Positions 18,951 through 28,252 are shown, counted from the first letter of the stretch. The stretch is DNA of 64,000 nt from Pontibacter sp. SGAir0037 (GCF_005491705.1 NZ_CP028092.1:2108001-2172000), one strand, 5' to 3'. The notes: generated by a model from the letters alone, not told the origin. Numbers and translations: made by a program.

Positions 18951-20074
18951 AGATAATGAAATAAAATGAATTACTTCTTCTGCACCCTAACTTCAATAAG
19001 TATATCTTTTACCTGATGGCACAGGCATTGTTTTAGATTAAAAAAGCATAGGCGTTCATCATAAAAAACTATAGATAAGCTTTGCTTCCTTTATAGTTTT
19101 CCACCTTCTAAAGCAACCCAGCAATTAAAAAACATTGGAATTGTTAATACTGAGCAATAATGACTCCCTTTCAACTTACTATCTTGGTTAAACAAGTACT
19201 TGCATCTGAGATCGATTGCAGGCATAATCAAAAAAAAAGCATTCGCTCACCAATTGCATACTTTATAAAAGTGATTAATCAATCATTATTTTCTAAATGT
19301 ATTTATTCATTTTTACTTTTCCTAAAAGGAATTGTTCTTTTCCTGAAAAAATTTATTAAAGCAAATCCCGCATAACTTAAAACCGTGCCCTACTTAAAAA
19401 ATAAATGGATTTGTGAATTGTTATGTAGGTCTGTGATGATGATAACATAAAACTGAATTCTTTTCTGTGCCGCATGTGAGGCAGTACAACCAGTTCAAAA
19501 AAAATGTTAGGTTATTTTGAATTGCAACCAGCTAGAAACCGGTTAAGCAATCGGAAAAATTTCAGCAACCGCATGAGTGAGTTTCAAGATTAAACCACAA
19601 TGGTTGCAACAGAAGGAAGTTTAAATTTGTTGAATTTTCAATGCCGAAACAGTTCAGAGCAGGGTAGCCAACACGCTTGCATGGGAGAGTCGCTGTACAT
19701 TCGTCTGAAGGAGGTGTCATAACTCACCCTGGTGTATACTATCTTCATGTCTTTATTTTGTTAACCTGTTTACACCATCCCCTACCAGCGGATGTTTGAT
19801 GCTTCAAAAATGTGGGCCATATAGCCTCCATTCATTCCCTCGCTTCCGCCTCGTCTGGTTATGCCCTAAGCTTTCATATGCTTTCAGCTCTGGAGGCCAT
19901 GCTTTCCTATAATGCCAGCTATGATCATTTCTTATTTTCTCTTTCTAAAACGGTCGTACCGTTTATTGCTTAACCAGATGTCAGTGACACCTAAAATCAT
20001 CATCTGAACAACGTTTCTGAATTAAAACCGTCCACTAATAAAGGAGTTCAGGATGTTTTACTACATAATTCTAA
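18951..20074. other. Long AT-rich intergenic region between SusC and the porin operon
   Basis: Promoter region for two divergent operons. Besides the operator copies, I find no convincing gene: the 71-codon frame at 19160-19375 is low-complexity, AT-rich and has no start context. No tRNA or strong terminator is seen. The stretch 19260-19400 is very AT-rich. Promoters for SusC (minus) and the porin (plus) must lie here but could not be placed. Confidence 0.5.
19208..19219. promoter_or_regulatory. Degenerate third copy of the LacI-type operator
   Basis: GAGATCGATTGC matches the palindrome at 10 of 12 positions, with an intact right half followed by AG as in the other copies. It is 258 bases beyond the perfect site at 18939, a distance that could allow looping. 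It may also be chance. Confidence 0.4.
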
Positions 20075-21223
20075 ATGAGAAGAACACTTTTACTGTTTAT
20101 CACCTGCCTCATCAGTACCTTTAGTCAAGCACAGTATCCGGAAGAGAAAGCAGAGGAGAAACCCAGCTTGAAGATAGGCGGGGCTTTGCGCTTCAACTAC
20201 AACCTTTCCACCTGGAAGGACGACCAACTGAAACGAGGCGGTGACTTTGGCTTTGATCTGTTTCGTATTAATGTGGAATCTGAGTACAAGGGTATTAAAC
20301 TAAACGCAGAGTTCAGGCATTACGCACAGGCATTTGGCGGCGCTTTCCTGAAGCAGGGTTGGTTCCAGCACGACTTCTCCGAAAAGTCTCAAATCCAGGT
20401 CGGCCTGAACCAGGTGCCTTTTGGCATTCAGCAATATAACTCCAACAACTGGTTTTTTAACATCACCTATTACGCTGGTTTCGAGGACGACCACGACATG
20501 GGAGTAAAGTATATACACGACAACGGCCTTTGGCAATGGCAGGCCGCCTATTATAAAAGCGCCGAGGAGTTTGTGATCAGCTCGGCAGAGGCCAGCCCCA
20601 ACCGCTACTCCTACGACATTACCGGGCGCAACAAAGAAAACAATCAAATGGACTTTAAGCTGGTTCGTCGCCTGGGCGACAGTCTTGCCCATGAACTGGG
20701 CTTCTCCCTGCAGGGAGGGCTTCTCTACAACCTGGACACTGAGCGCAACGGCAACAGGTACGCCGCTGCCGTACACTACGAGTACGCGGCAGCCTATAGT
20801 CCCTGGAACGTGAAGCTGCAGGCGATGCTCTACCGCTTACACCCGGAATACGCATCCGGGGACGACACTGGCTTTGTAGAGATGGGTGCCTACGGAGCCA
20901 ATTACAACGTGGCCACCAAGGGGGAGATGTATACCGCCAGCCTGGCCTATCACCTTCCCATCGACAGGCGCCTGCTGCAGGGCATCACCTTCTACAACAA
21001 CTACGGCTACTATAACAAGCGATTCAGTGGTTTTGAGGACACCCATATGAACGTACTGGGCGCTTTATGGACCGCCGGGGCTATGTACATCTACACCGAT
21101 GCGGCCTTTGGCTACAACCAGCCCTGGCTTGGACCGGAGTGGGTAAACGCCCTTGCCTCCGGCACGCCCGCAGACACGGATTGGCACCTGCGTTTTAACA
21201 TTAATATGGGATACTATTTCTGA
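20075..21223 (+). CDS. Outer-membrane porin (OprO/OprP-like beta-barrel)
   Basis: Outer-membrane beta-barrel of 382 residues. A signal peptide (MRRTLLLFITCLISTFSQAQ) is followed by a short charged linker. Amphipathic strands then begin LKIGGALRFNYNLSTW and end with the aromatic C-terminus RFNINMGYYF, which the assembly machinery recognises. The pattern of INVESEYKGIKLNAEFRHY and QIQVGLNQVPFG resembles phosphate-selective porin-like proteins, but I would not infer a phosphate substrate. It is 18 bases from the BCCT transporter, so it probably admits the same solute, a betaine or similar compound, through the outer membrane. Confidence 0.82.
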   Translation: MRRTLLLFITCLISTFSQAQYPEEKAEEKPSLKIGGALRFNYNLSTWKDDQLKRGGDFGFDLFRINVESEYKGIKLNAEFRHYAQAFGGAFLKQGWFQHDFSEKSQIQVGLNQVPFGIQQYNSNNWFFNITYYAGFEDDHDMGVKYIHDNGLWQWQAAYYKSAEEFVISSAEASPNRYSYDITGRNKENNQMDFKLVRRLGDSLAHELGFSLQGGLLYNLDTERNGNRYAAAVHYEYAAAYSPWNVKLQAMLYRLHPEYASGDDTGFVEMGAYGANYNVATKGEMYTASLAYHLPIDRRLLQGITFYNNYGYYNKRFSGFEDTHMNVLGALWTAGAMYIYTDAAFGYNQPWLGPEWVNALASGTPADTDWHLRFNINMGYYF

Positions 21224-21241
21224 TTCTTTAACACGACATGC

Positions 21242-22906
21242 ATGGGTAAAGTAAAAAGTAACACACACAGGTCTTTGGGGCTGGAGGTAAACGGTCCGGT
21301 ATTCTGGTCGTCCATCGCTTTTCTGGTAGTCAGCATCGCGCTGGTGCTTGTCTTCCGGGAGAGTGCCGAGGCATTTTTCAGTGAGGTGCAAGTGGCCGTC
21401 ACCTCCAGTATGGGCTGGCTCTTTATACTCAGCGTAAATCTCTTTGTAGCGTTCTGCCTGTATGTAGCCTTCAGCCGATTTGGTGCGATAAGGCTGGGCG
21501 GCAAAGACGCCAAGCCTGAATTCACCACCTCGGCCTGGTTTGCCATGCTTTTCAGCGCGGGTATGGGCATAGGCCTACTTTTCTGGAGCATAGCCGAGCC
21601 CATCAACCACTTTCAGACACCCCCTCTCGGGGAGCCCGGCACACCCGCCGCGGCGAGGCAGGCTATGAACTTCACTTTCCTGCATTGGGGACTGCACGCC
21701 TGGGCCATCTACGCACTGGTTGCGCTGGCGCTGGCGTTCTTTACCTATAACCGGCAGCTGCCCCTGACCGTGCGCTCTGCCTTCTATCCTTTTTTAGGTG
21801 AGCGGATTCATGGCATGGTGGGGCACATCATCGATACATTGGCTGTGATTGCCACGCTTTTCGGCCTGGCAACCTCGCTGGGGCTAGGGGTGCAACAGGT
21901 GGCTGCGGGGCTAAATCATGTATTCCCAGCCATTGTGAACAATATCACTACTCAAATTATACTTATCATGGTCATCACTGGTATCGCAACGATTTCTGTT
22001 GTAACCGGTGTAGACAAGGGCGTACGCATCCTGAGCGAGTGGAATATACGCATTGCCCTGTTTATACTGGTGGCGGTGCTGGTGCTGGGGCCAACCGTTT
22101 TTATACTTGGCTCCTATGTGCAGAACACCGGCTCCTACATCGGTAACTTCATGCAGCTCTCGTTCTGGAACGAGGCCTACTCTACCAGGAACTGGCAGGG
22201 CTCCTGGACGGTTTTCTACTGGGCCTGGTGGATTTCATGGGCACCGTTCGTGGGTATTTTTATTGCGCGGGTGTCTAAGGGCAGGACCATTAAGGAGTTT
22301 GTACTGGGCGTGTTGATCGCTCCAACCCTGCTCTCTTTCCTATGGATGACCGCCTTCGGCAGCACGGCGCTACGCGAAGCGCTGGCCGGTGACGCGACCA
22401 TCGCGAATGCTGTAGCTGCAGATATGTCTACCGCCCTGTTTGTATTCTTCGAGCAACTGCCCTTCTCTACTGTACTTTCCGTGATTGGGGTACTGCTGGT
22501 GGCAGGTTTTTTTGTGACCTCTTCCGACTCCGGTTCGCTAGTGGTCGTAAGCCTTACATCCGGCGGTAACCCGAACCCTTCGGTGGGACTGCGTGTTTTT
22601 TGGGCACTGGCTGGTGGCGCTGTGGCCGCAGTGCTCTTGCTTGGCGGGGGCCTGCAGGCCTTGCAAACGGCCGTTATTATTACGGGGCTCCCTTTTGCCA
22701 TTATCCTTTTGCTGATGTGTTACAGCCTTTACCGGGGCCTTGACGAGGAAGCCGCGGAAGAAACTAAACTGGGCAAGGCACAACAACGAAAAGCATACCA
22801 GCAGCTTGTCGGCGAAATGCTTGCCAAGCGTGCCCAAAAGCTGGGTACTGGAACTCCGGAACTCAAAAAAGATCATCCTACACCACCAAATCCTGATGCA
22901 TTATGA
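21242..22906 (+). CDS. BCCT-family betaine/carnitine/choline transporter
   Basis: Inner-membrane secondary transporter for quaternary-ammonium solutes, 554 residues with 12 helices. Family signatures are MLFSAGMGIGLLFWSIAEP (the glycine-rich stretch in helix 3) and FYWAWWISWAPFVGIFIAR (the WxWWxxW substrate-binding aromatics of helix 8). Its C-terminal tail is charged, with many Lys and Glu, and might sense osmolarity as in BetP (inference). It overlaps the universal stress gene by 4 bases (ATGA) and follows the porin closely, which points to an osmoprotectant uptake operon. Confidence 0.95.
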   Translation: MGKVKSNTHRSLGLEVNGPVFWSSIAFLVVSIALVLVFRESAEAFFSEVQVAVTSSMGWLFILSVNLFVAFCLYVAFSRFGAIRLGGKDAKPEFTTSAWFAMLFSAGMGIGLLFWSIAEPINHFQTPPLGEPGTPAAARQAMNFTFLHWGLHAWAIYALVALALAFFTYNRQLPLTVRSAFYPFLGERIHGMVGHIIDTLAVIATLFGLATSLGLGVQQVAAGLNHVFPAIVNNITTQIILIMVITGIATISVVTGVDKGVRILSEWNIRIALFILVAVLVLGPTVFILGSYVQNTGSYIGNFMQLSFWNEAYSTRNWQGSWTVFYWAWWISWAPFVGIFIARVSKGRTIKEFVLGVLIAPTLLSFLWMTAFGSTALREALAGDATIANAVAADMSTALFVFFEQLPFSTVLSVIGVLLVAGFFVTSSDSGSLVVVSLTSGGNPNPSVGLRVFWALAGGAVAAVLLLGGGLQALQTAVIITGLPFAIILLLMCYSLYRGLDEEAAEETKLGKAQQRKAYQQLVGEMLAKRAQKLGTGTPELKKDHPTPPNPDAL

Positions 22907-23778
22907 TTACGATTGACGCCATGATGGTCTGCCTCGACCTAAGCGACATAGACGAAAAACTGGTTGCCTTTGCCCGCTCCATCTGTGAGCGCCTGGAGGT
23001 ACGCAAAGTATACTTTGTGCATAACATCAAACTATACGAGCTTAGCGACGAATTTAGAGAATGGTTCGGAGATATAGACCTTGGCCGCGAGATCGAGGGC
23101 AACATGCAGGATATTGTGGCCGAGCAGTTTGGTAACGTTACTGATTACGAGATACTCGTCAGCGAGGAGCCGAACACAGAGGTTATACTCGCCGACCTGG
23201 TAAAGCGCTACAAGGTAAAGCTAACCGTTCTTGGGAAGAAGACGAGCGACAAAAGCACGGGAGCCTTGGGTACAAAGCTGTTGCGCATACTTCCGTGCAG
23301 CGTGCTGGTGTTCCCCGAAAAGGCTCCTTTTAACATACAAAAAGTGTTGGTCCCGATAGACTTTTCAGATGCCTCTGTTCACGCACTCAGGCTAAGTAAA
23401 AACTTATCTGATCAATTGCGTCTTCAGCTGGAAATTATGCACGTATACCGCCTCCCAAGCCAGTTCTTCCCACTCATCTCAGAAGAGAAAGCCGTTAAAA
23501 AAGCGGAAGAATCGGTCAAAGAAAAATTTGCTCAACTGCAGAAACGGCACCAGGAGATAAGCACTGTTCCTTATGCCTTGGTAAGAGCTGCCAACAAGAG
23601 CATCGCAGAGCGTATTGCCCTGCACTTAGAAAAAGGCCGTCACAACTTGCTGGTACTGGGCCTGAAGGGTAACAACCCGCTGCCTTCGCTGAGTCTGGGC
23701 AGCGTGCCTACCGAGCTGTATAACACCGATATCCAAGTGCCGCTTTGGCTGGTGTACTCCGAGGATGTTATTCAGTAG
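22903..23778 (+). CDS. Universal stress protein with two UspA domains
   Basis: Cytosolic protein of 291 residues with tandem Usp folds. Domain one (about 1-140) begins ITIDAMMVCLDLSDIDEKL and ends VLPCS-like (LLRILPCSVLVFPEK). Domain two (about 145-288) begins QKVLVPIDFSDASVHALRL and ends NLLVLGLKGNNPLPSLSLG, then SVPTELYNT. The second domain keeps the ATP-loop-like G-rich segment in altered form. Its ATG overlaps the transporter's stop codon, so translation is coupled. Usp proteins are often paired with transporters that they may regulate, so a role in controlling BCCT activity is plausible but unproven. Confidence 0.88.
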   Translation: MITIDAMMVCLDLSDIDEKLVAFARSICERLEVRKVYFVHNIKLYELSDEFREWFGDIDLGREIEGNMQDIVAEQFGNVTDYEILVSEEPNTEVILADLVKRYKVKLTVLGKKTSDKSTGALGTKLLRILPCSVLVFPEKAPFNIQKVLVPIDFSDASVHALRLSKNLSDQLRLQLEIMHVYRLPSQFFPLISEEKAVKKAEESVKEKFAQLQKRHQEISTVPYALVRAANKSIAERIALHLEKGRHNLLVLGLKGNNPLPSLSLGSVPTELYNTDIQVPLWLVYSEDVIQ

Positions 23779-23833
23779 GCTAAAGTGTGGTGGTGACAGG
23801 AAATGCTTGAAAAGAAGATAACAAGGAGATTTT

Positions 23834-23864
23834 ATCCCACTCCTGCTGACACCAGGAGTGGGAT
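23834..23864 (+). terminator. Hairpin after the osmolyte operon
   Basis: Arms ATCCCACTCCTG (23834-23845) and CAGGAGTGGGAT (23853-23864) are perfect complements with a 7-base loop, 55 bases after the Usp stop codon. No T-run follows, so it could be a terminator or an RNA 3'-end stabiliser. Confidence 0.55.
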
Positions 23865-24059
23865 CTCTGGCACCAGCCTATCGACGCCTATAGCTCTAAG
23901 AAAGGCGCCGTTGAGGCGCATGATGACTGTTCACTAACACCTACCGTAAATCTTTGCCAGACAGATCGTTCACCACATGCCTATAGATCATCACATACCT
24001 GGGGAACAGGAAAAGCGCAAAAGGATCCCGCTAGACCAGGAGACAAAAATCGGCTGCCA

Positions 24060-24098
24060 TCACAAAGCAAGGACAGGCTTGCTATCCTTGCTTTGTGA
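24060..24098. terminator. Second hairpin between the convergent Usp and M50 genes
   Basis: Arms at 24060-24073 and 24085-24098 (TCACAAAGCAAGGA and its reverse complement) pair perfectly over 11 bases. It lies 110 bases before the end of the converging M50 gene and could act on either strand, though no T-run follows. The rest of 23779-24208 holds no recognisable gene. Confidence 0.5.
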
Positions 24099-24208
24099 GA
24101 CTGTACGGTGAAGACCAGGCTTTGACAGGATAGGCAAAGCTCTTATCGCCAAGAGTGTAAAAGATTGAAGTAAAGCAGCTGCGTAGACCTTTTTTACCAG
24201 GTGAACCG

Positions 24209-24889
24209 CTACAGCGGAATCCGCGGGTAGTTCTGCACCTCCACCTCTTTATCGTCTTTGCTGTTGATTAAGCGGCTGGGACGGTTATTTTGTGCCACTT
24301 CATGTGCTTTGGCAAGTGCCTTATCCTCCTCATCAAAAGATTGTACCAGTTCTCCTTCATGGTTCAGCACACACCACTGCCTCTTTTCCTCGTTCCACTG
24401 TATACGGTATGTTCGCTCCCCCAACTGCTTCCTGTGACGGATCAGGTCCAGAATAATCTTGCCGTCGCTATAGCTTCCACCGGGGTAGGCCATGGGCAGA
24501 AGCGCGAAAAAGATGTAGTAAAGTGAGAAGTAGGTGAACTGGTAAGTCGCCATAGTCGGCTCAAGGGTCTTATTCTCAATCAGGTAAATCACAACGACCG
24601 TCGTTACAGCGTTAAACAGCGCACCGCCTGAGAAGATGAGAATATTGGCAAAACGGTGATTGCGCTTCAGGTTGTCGAAGGAGCAGAGGCCGTACCAGAA
24701 ATAATATTTGCGCACCTCCAGCAGGCCGGCACGGAACAGCACCTCACCGCTGCCGACGGTGACTTTGATGTTCCTCCCCCCCATCAGCCAGGCAAAGAAA
24801 ACATGCCCTGCCTCGTGCACAAGCGAAATGATGGGAAGCACAAGGAAAAAGGCAAGAAAGAACTTCGGTATATCATTTACTCCAAACAT
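24209..24889 (-). CDS. Site-2-protease-like (M50) membrane metalloprotein
   Basis: Membrane protein of 226 residues. The zinc motif HExxH is present as HEAGH at residues 25-29 inside the first helix (LPIISLVHEAGHVFFAWL). A later helix region carries YPGGSYSDGKIILDL, matching the third zinc ligand in the NxxPxxxxDG region of M50 peptidases, with the usual Asn replaced. About five hydrophobic segments are visible. The C-terminal 70 residues are charged and soluble, with no PDZ domain. It is smaller than RseP or SpoIVFB and has no anti-sigma partner beside it. Catalysis is probable from the motifs; the substrate is unknown. Confidence 0.75.
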   Translation of the reverse strand: MFGVNDIPKFFLAFFLVLPIISLVHEAGHVFFAWLMGGRNIKVTVGSGEVLFRAGLLEVRKYYFWYGLCSFDNLKRNHRFANILIFSGGALFNAVTTVVVIYLIENKTLEPTMATYQFTYFSLYYIFFALLPMAYPGGSYSDGKIILDLIRHRKQLGERTYRIQWNEEKRQWCVLNHEGELVQSFDEEDKALAKAHEVAQNNRPSRLINSKDDKEVEVQNYPRIPL

Positions 24890-25008
24890 GACATTACCTG
24901 TTACGGTAACGAAGGAGTAACTTGGTGCTTTTTTTCTGTTTTTTTTAGGGCACGCTAAGGTACCGTAACTTATAGGTGTATGGGGATTGCCGCGGTGGCC
25001 TGGAGCTG

Positions 25009-25905
25009 TCAGTTAAATGACTGTCGAAACTCCAGAGGTGACATTTTGGTTTTCTTTTTAAAAAGCGTACTAAATGACTGGGCGTATTCAAAGCCTAAGG
25101 CATAAGCGATTTCGCTCACCGATAAGTTGGTAGTGGATAATTTTTCTTTTGCTTTTTCGATCAACTTCTCGTGGATATGTTGCTGGGTGTTTTGCCCGGT
25201 ATGCAGGCGCAAGAAGTCGCTGAGATAGTTTGGCGATAGATTCATCCGTTCCGCAATATGTTGTACCGTTAACAGTCCCTGTTGCATGGTAGTATCAGTA
25301 TTAAAATACTCCTCAACAAGAAGTTCAAATTTCGTAAGCAGTTGATGATTGTTGTTTTTGCGGGTAATGAACTGCCGCTCGTAAAAGCGATTGGAATAGT
25401 TAAGCAGCAATTCAATTTGTGATAGAATGATTTCCTGTGTGTGTTTATCAATATGCTGGCATTCTTTGTCGATCTTGCGGAGTATAGTGATAAGATCCTC
25501 TTCTTCTTCAGCGGAAAGATGCAGCGCCTCGTGTACCGCATAAGAAAAAAAGCCGTAGTTGTTGATAGTGCTTGCTAAGGGATGGGTAAGCAAAAAATCC
25601 GGATGGAAGATGAGCAGATAGCCCGATCCGCATTCCATATGCTGCAGATCCAGATACTGCACCTGATTGGGTGCCGTAAAACTCAAAACACCGTTATCGT
25701 AATCGTAGTGTTGCTGACCATACCTTATTTTACCCTTGGCTTCTCTTTTTAGAGCTACGCAGTAGAAGCGGTTAACGAAACCTTCCCAAACCTTGTCTTC
25801 CAGGAAAACACTTTCTGCCAAATTAATGACACTCACCAGCGGATGGCGAGGTTCGGGCAAAGACAATAACCGGTGAAATTCTGAAACAGAGTTAATGGAG
25901 TTCAT
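25009..25905 (-). CDS. AraC-family transcriptional regulator
   Basis: 298-residue regulator. The N-terminal 160 residues are a cupin-like sensor half (LSFTAPNQVQYLDLQHMECG). The C-terminal domain has the two AraC HTH motifs: LTVQHIAERMNLSPNYLSDF and VSEIAYALGFEYAQSFSTLF, followed by KKKTKMSPLEFRQSF. It follows the aldo/keto reductase gene by 80 bases on the same strand and probably regulates it. Family members of this shape often answer aromatic or reactive carbonyl compounds, but the effector is unknown. Confidence 0.9.
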   Translation of the reverse strand: MNSINSVSEFHRLLSLPEPRHPLVSVINLAESVFLEDKVWEGFVNRFYCVALKREAKGKIRYGQQHYDYDNGVLSFTAPNQVQYLDLQHMECGSGYLLIFHPDFLLTHPLASTINNYGFFSYAVHEALHLSAEEEEDLITILRKIDKECQHIDKHTQEIILSQIELLLNYSNRFYERQFITRKNNNHQLLTKFELLVEEYFNTDTTMQQGLLTVQHIAERMNLSPNYLSDFLRLHTGQNTQQHIHEKLIEKAKEKLSTTNLSVSEIAYALGFEYAQSFSTLFKKKTKMSPLEFRQSFN

Positions 25906-25985
25906 AACACTAGTATAAATACCACAATTTATAAAATAACAGCTGCATTGTCAAAAAATGCAGCCGCGGAGAGTTAATCAGTTAA

Positions 25986-26990
25986 TCAGTCAATAAGCCC
26001 CATGCTAAATTCATCGTACGGTTTACCTGTATCAGTACCTAACGGCACAATACTTTCCAGACCAGACAGTTCTGCTCCGCTTAATGGAATAGCGGTGGCC
26101 GCTATATTCTGCTCCAGGTATTTTCTCCGTTTAGTGCCCGGAATGGGTAAAATGTTCTTGCTCATGATCCAGACCAACGCCAACTGGGAAGGAGTAACGT
26201 TTTTTTCTCTCGCTAAGGACTCAATAGCTTTGACCAATTCTAGGTTTTTAGAGAAGTGGGCTTCCTGAAAGCGGGGTATCGCGCGGCGGAAATCATTCTC
26301 CGGCAGATCGTCAATGCTACGAATCTGTCCGGACAAAAACCCGCGCCCCAGCGGTGAGTAGGCTACGAAACCTATGCCCAGATCATGTAGGGTTTGCAGA
26401 ATACCCCGCTCTTCCACTGTACGCTCAAACAACGAATATTCACTTTGTACGGCCGTGATCGGGTGAGCCGCATGCGCTCTTTTTACCGTTTCCGAAGAAA
26501 CTTCTGATAGGCCGATATATCCTACCTTCCCTTCTTTCACCAGCTCGCTCATGGCTGCAACCGTTTCTTCGATGGGAGTGTTCTTATCAAGCCGGTGCAG
26601 GTAATACAGGTCTATGTAATCGGTGTTAAGATTTTTAAGGGAACGCTCCAACGCTTTTTTTACATATTCTTTTTTGCCATTGATGGCCCAGGTCACCTTG
26701 TTGTCGTCGTCTATTTCCCACCCAAACTTGGTGGCAATAATGTACTTGCTGCGATTGCCCTTGATAGCTTTCGCGATAAGCTGCTCATTTTTAAATGGAC
26801 CATATAAGTCTGCCGTGTCTAAAAAGTTGCCGCCTAATTCGAGGGACCGGTGGATGGTAGCGATGGCTTCTTGCTCGTCTGCCTCCCCGTACATGTTTGC
26901 TTCCTCAAAGCCGGTCATACCCATACACCCTAAACCAATACCTGGTACAACCAATCCCTGGCTTCCCAATGCTATTTTCTTTATTTCCAT
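25986..26990 (-). CDS. Aldo/keto reductase
   Basis: Cytosolic NADPH-dependent carbonyl reductase of 334 residues with a TIM-barrel. The catalytic tetrad can be read: Asp in NFLDTADLYG, Tyr in ADLYGPFKNE, Lys in IIATKFGWE and His in DLYYLHRLD. The cofactor-binding end has ILPIPGTKRRKYLEQNIAA. It resembles the AKR13-type reductases that act on aldehydes and quinones. It lies upstream of an AraC regulator on the same strand, a common detoxification pair. Confidence 0.92.
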   Translation of the reverse strand: MEIKKIALGSQGLVVPGIGLGCMGMTGFEEANMYGEADEQEAIATIHRSLELGGNFLDTADLYGPFKNEQLIAKAIKGNRSKYIIATKFGWEIDDDNKVTWAINGKKEYVKKALERSLKNLNTDYIDLYYLHRLDKNTPIEETVAAMSELVKEGKVGYIGLSEVSSETVKRAHAAHPITAVQSEYSLFERTVEERGILQTLHDLGIGFVAYSPLGRGFLSGQIRSIDDLPENDFRRAIPRFQEAHFSKNLELVKAIESLAREKNVTPSQLALVWIMSKNILPIPGTKRRKYLEQNIAATAIPLSGAELSGLESIVPLGTDTGKPYDEFSMGLID

Positions 26991-27694
26991 AATGTAGATT
27001 TTTATAGGGCAAAGATCGCTAAGGTTATACTACCAGCTGTATGCAAAGCCCTGAACCTTGTATGCAAATCAAGGGACACGTTAAATGTGAGGACGGATGA
27101 GATCCAACAACGCCAAAGGTGAGCTGCAGGTGTCAGATGTGGGCTGGTGCGTGGCTAGCCTCACGCACGGCCGCAACCGCTACACTCAAGCTGAAATCAA
27201 CCTGTTTTCTGGCTGGCAACGGAATTCAATGTGCGAAGTATTAGCCGAGCATAGGGTATACACTGAGTTAGCTAAAGACATATTTTAGTTGATAACCTGC
27301 CAAAAGCCTCTTATTGTCCTGACATTTCTTACATCCATAGGAATCTCCTGTATTTCAAGGCTTAGCCCTTTAACACCAATAGTCAACCTGCTTACCTGTG
27401 AAAATTCAAAAATTTTGTTCTTGATTATCTTTTACTTCTATATCCACACAGATGAGTTACTTTATTTCAGATTTCAATACTTTAACGCTTACCCATAGTA
27501 AGTTTGTGGATTCTGTATCAGATACTTTTGAGCACTATATCAGGAAAAAACTTTCCCGCTGAAATGTTCGTTCTTTTATTCCCTGATTTATAGTTTAGGA
27601 GTGCTTAGTTGGGGTAGATGATGTGCTCTTACAGAAAAGCTGAAGAAATTTATAAAGAAGATAGACGAAAGGCACGTAACATTAAGAACAATAG
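26991..27694. other. Intergenic region between the aldo/keto reductase and HxlR genes
   Basis: About 700 bases. A 63-codon plus frame at 27097-27288 is more GC-rich than its surroundings but matches nothing I recognise and may be a gene remnant. The 27289-27694 part is AT-rich, with stop codons in all frames and no believable gene. No repeat or hairpin stands out. Confidence 0.5.
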
Positions 27695-28123
27695 TCAATC
27701 AATAGTAGCCTCATCTTCTGCCGATAGCTTATCCATAACATTTTTCAGAAATTTCGATTTGTTCTTTTTTACTTCTTTGAGAAAAGGCGAACCTTCCTCA
27801 GCGTTGGATATATATTTTTCTCCCCAAAGAGCTATTTCAATCAAAGCAGGTATTAAGGCAACACCTTTTGGGCTAAGCTTATAAAGCGCTTTTACTTTAT
27901 TATCTGGATATGGTAATTTGATGATTATTCCATTATTCTCCAATATCTGCAATCTATTAGCTAATATATTCGTTGCAATTTTTTCTGCTGACTTTGTAAA
28001 ATCTCCGTAAGTACGGGATTCATAAAGCATCAAATCCCGCACAATTAATAGCGACCATCGGTCTCCAAAAATATCCAATGATGAACTGATCGGGCAATCG
28101 GAACGCTTTTCACTTAGTTTCAT
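27695..28123 (-). CDS. HxlR-family winged-helix transcriptional regulator
   Basis: 142-residue repressor of the HxlR/MarR-like type. The family start is visible: Cys in SDCPISSSLDIFGDRWSLLI, then VRDLMLYESRTYGDFTKSAE and the recognition helix region TNILANRLQILENNGII. PYPDNKVKALYKLSPKG is the wing, with a conserved Tyr-x-Leu-Ser/Thr-x-x-Gly. The Cys near residue 9 could be a redox or quinone sensor, as in some relatives. It is divergent from the NmrA-like gene at 28253, with three operator-like repeats between them, so it very likely represses that gene and itself. Confidence 0.92.
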   Translation of the reverse strand: MKLSEKRSDCPISSSLDIFGDRWSLLIVRDLMLYESRTYGDFTKSAEKIATNILANRLQILENNGIIIKLPYPDNKVKALYKLSPKGVALIPALIEIALWGEKYISNAEEGSPFLKEVKKNKSKFLKNVMDKLSAEDEATID

Positions 28124-28141
28124 AAAATTTCCTGCTTTGTT

Positions 28142-28223
28142 ACTTGCAAATTGAAAGCAATCATTTAATTTTACACTTGCAATTTGAAAGTATTAATCCT
28201 GTTTTTCAGTTGCAAACTGAAAG
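28142..28223. promoter_or_regulatory. Three direct operator-like repeats, 33-bp period
   Basis: Copies start at 28142 (ACTTGCAAATTGAAAG), 28175 (ACTTGCAATTTGAAAG) and 28208 (AGTTGCAAACTGAAAG). They share TTGCAAnnTGAAAG and are exactly 33 bases apart, about three helical turns, so all three face the same side of the DNA. Each is itself an imperfect palindrome (CTTGCAA-n-TTGAAAG). They fill the gap between the HxlR gene and its divergent neighbour and are the probable HxlR binding sites. Confidence 0.75.
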
Positions 28224-28252
28224 CAAATTTAATCATTTTATAATAAAAGAAG

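Noticed and set aside
19160..19375. 71-codon plus-strand frame in the SusC upstream region
   Set aside because: AT-rich, low-complexity (FLLFLKGIVLFLKKFIK), no start context, and no recognisable domain. It runs through a degenerate operator copy, so it is probably non-coding.
27097..27288. 63-codon frame upstream of the HxlR region
   Set aside because: Matches nothing I know and lies alone. It could be a remnant, so it is kept only as part of the intergenic note.
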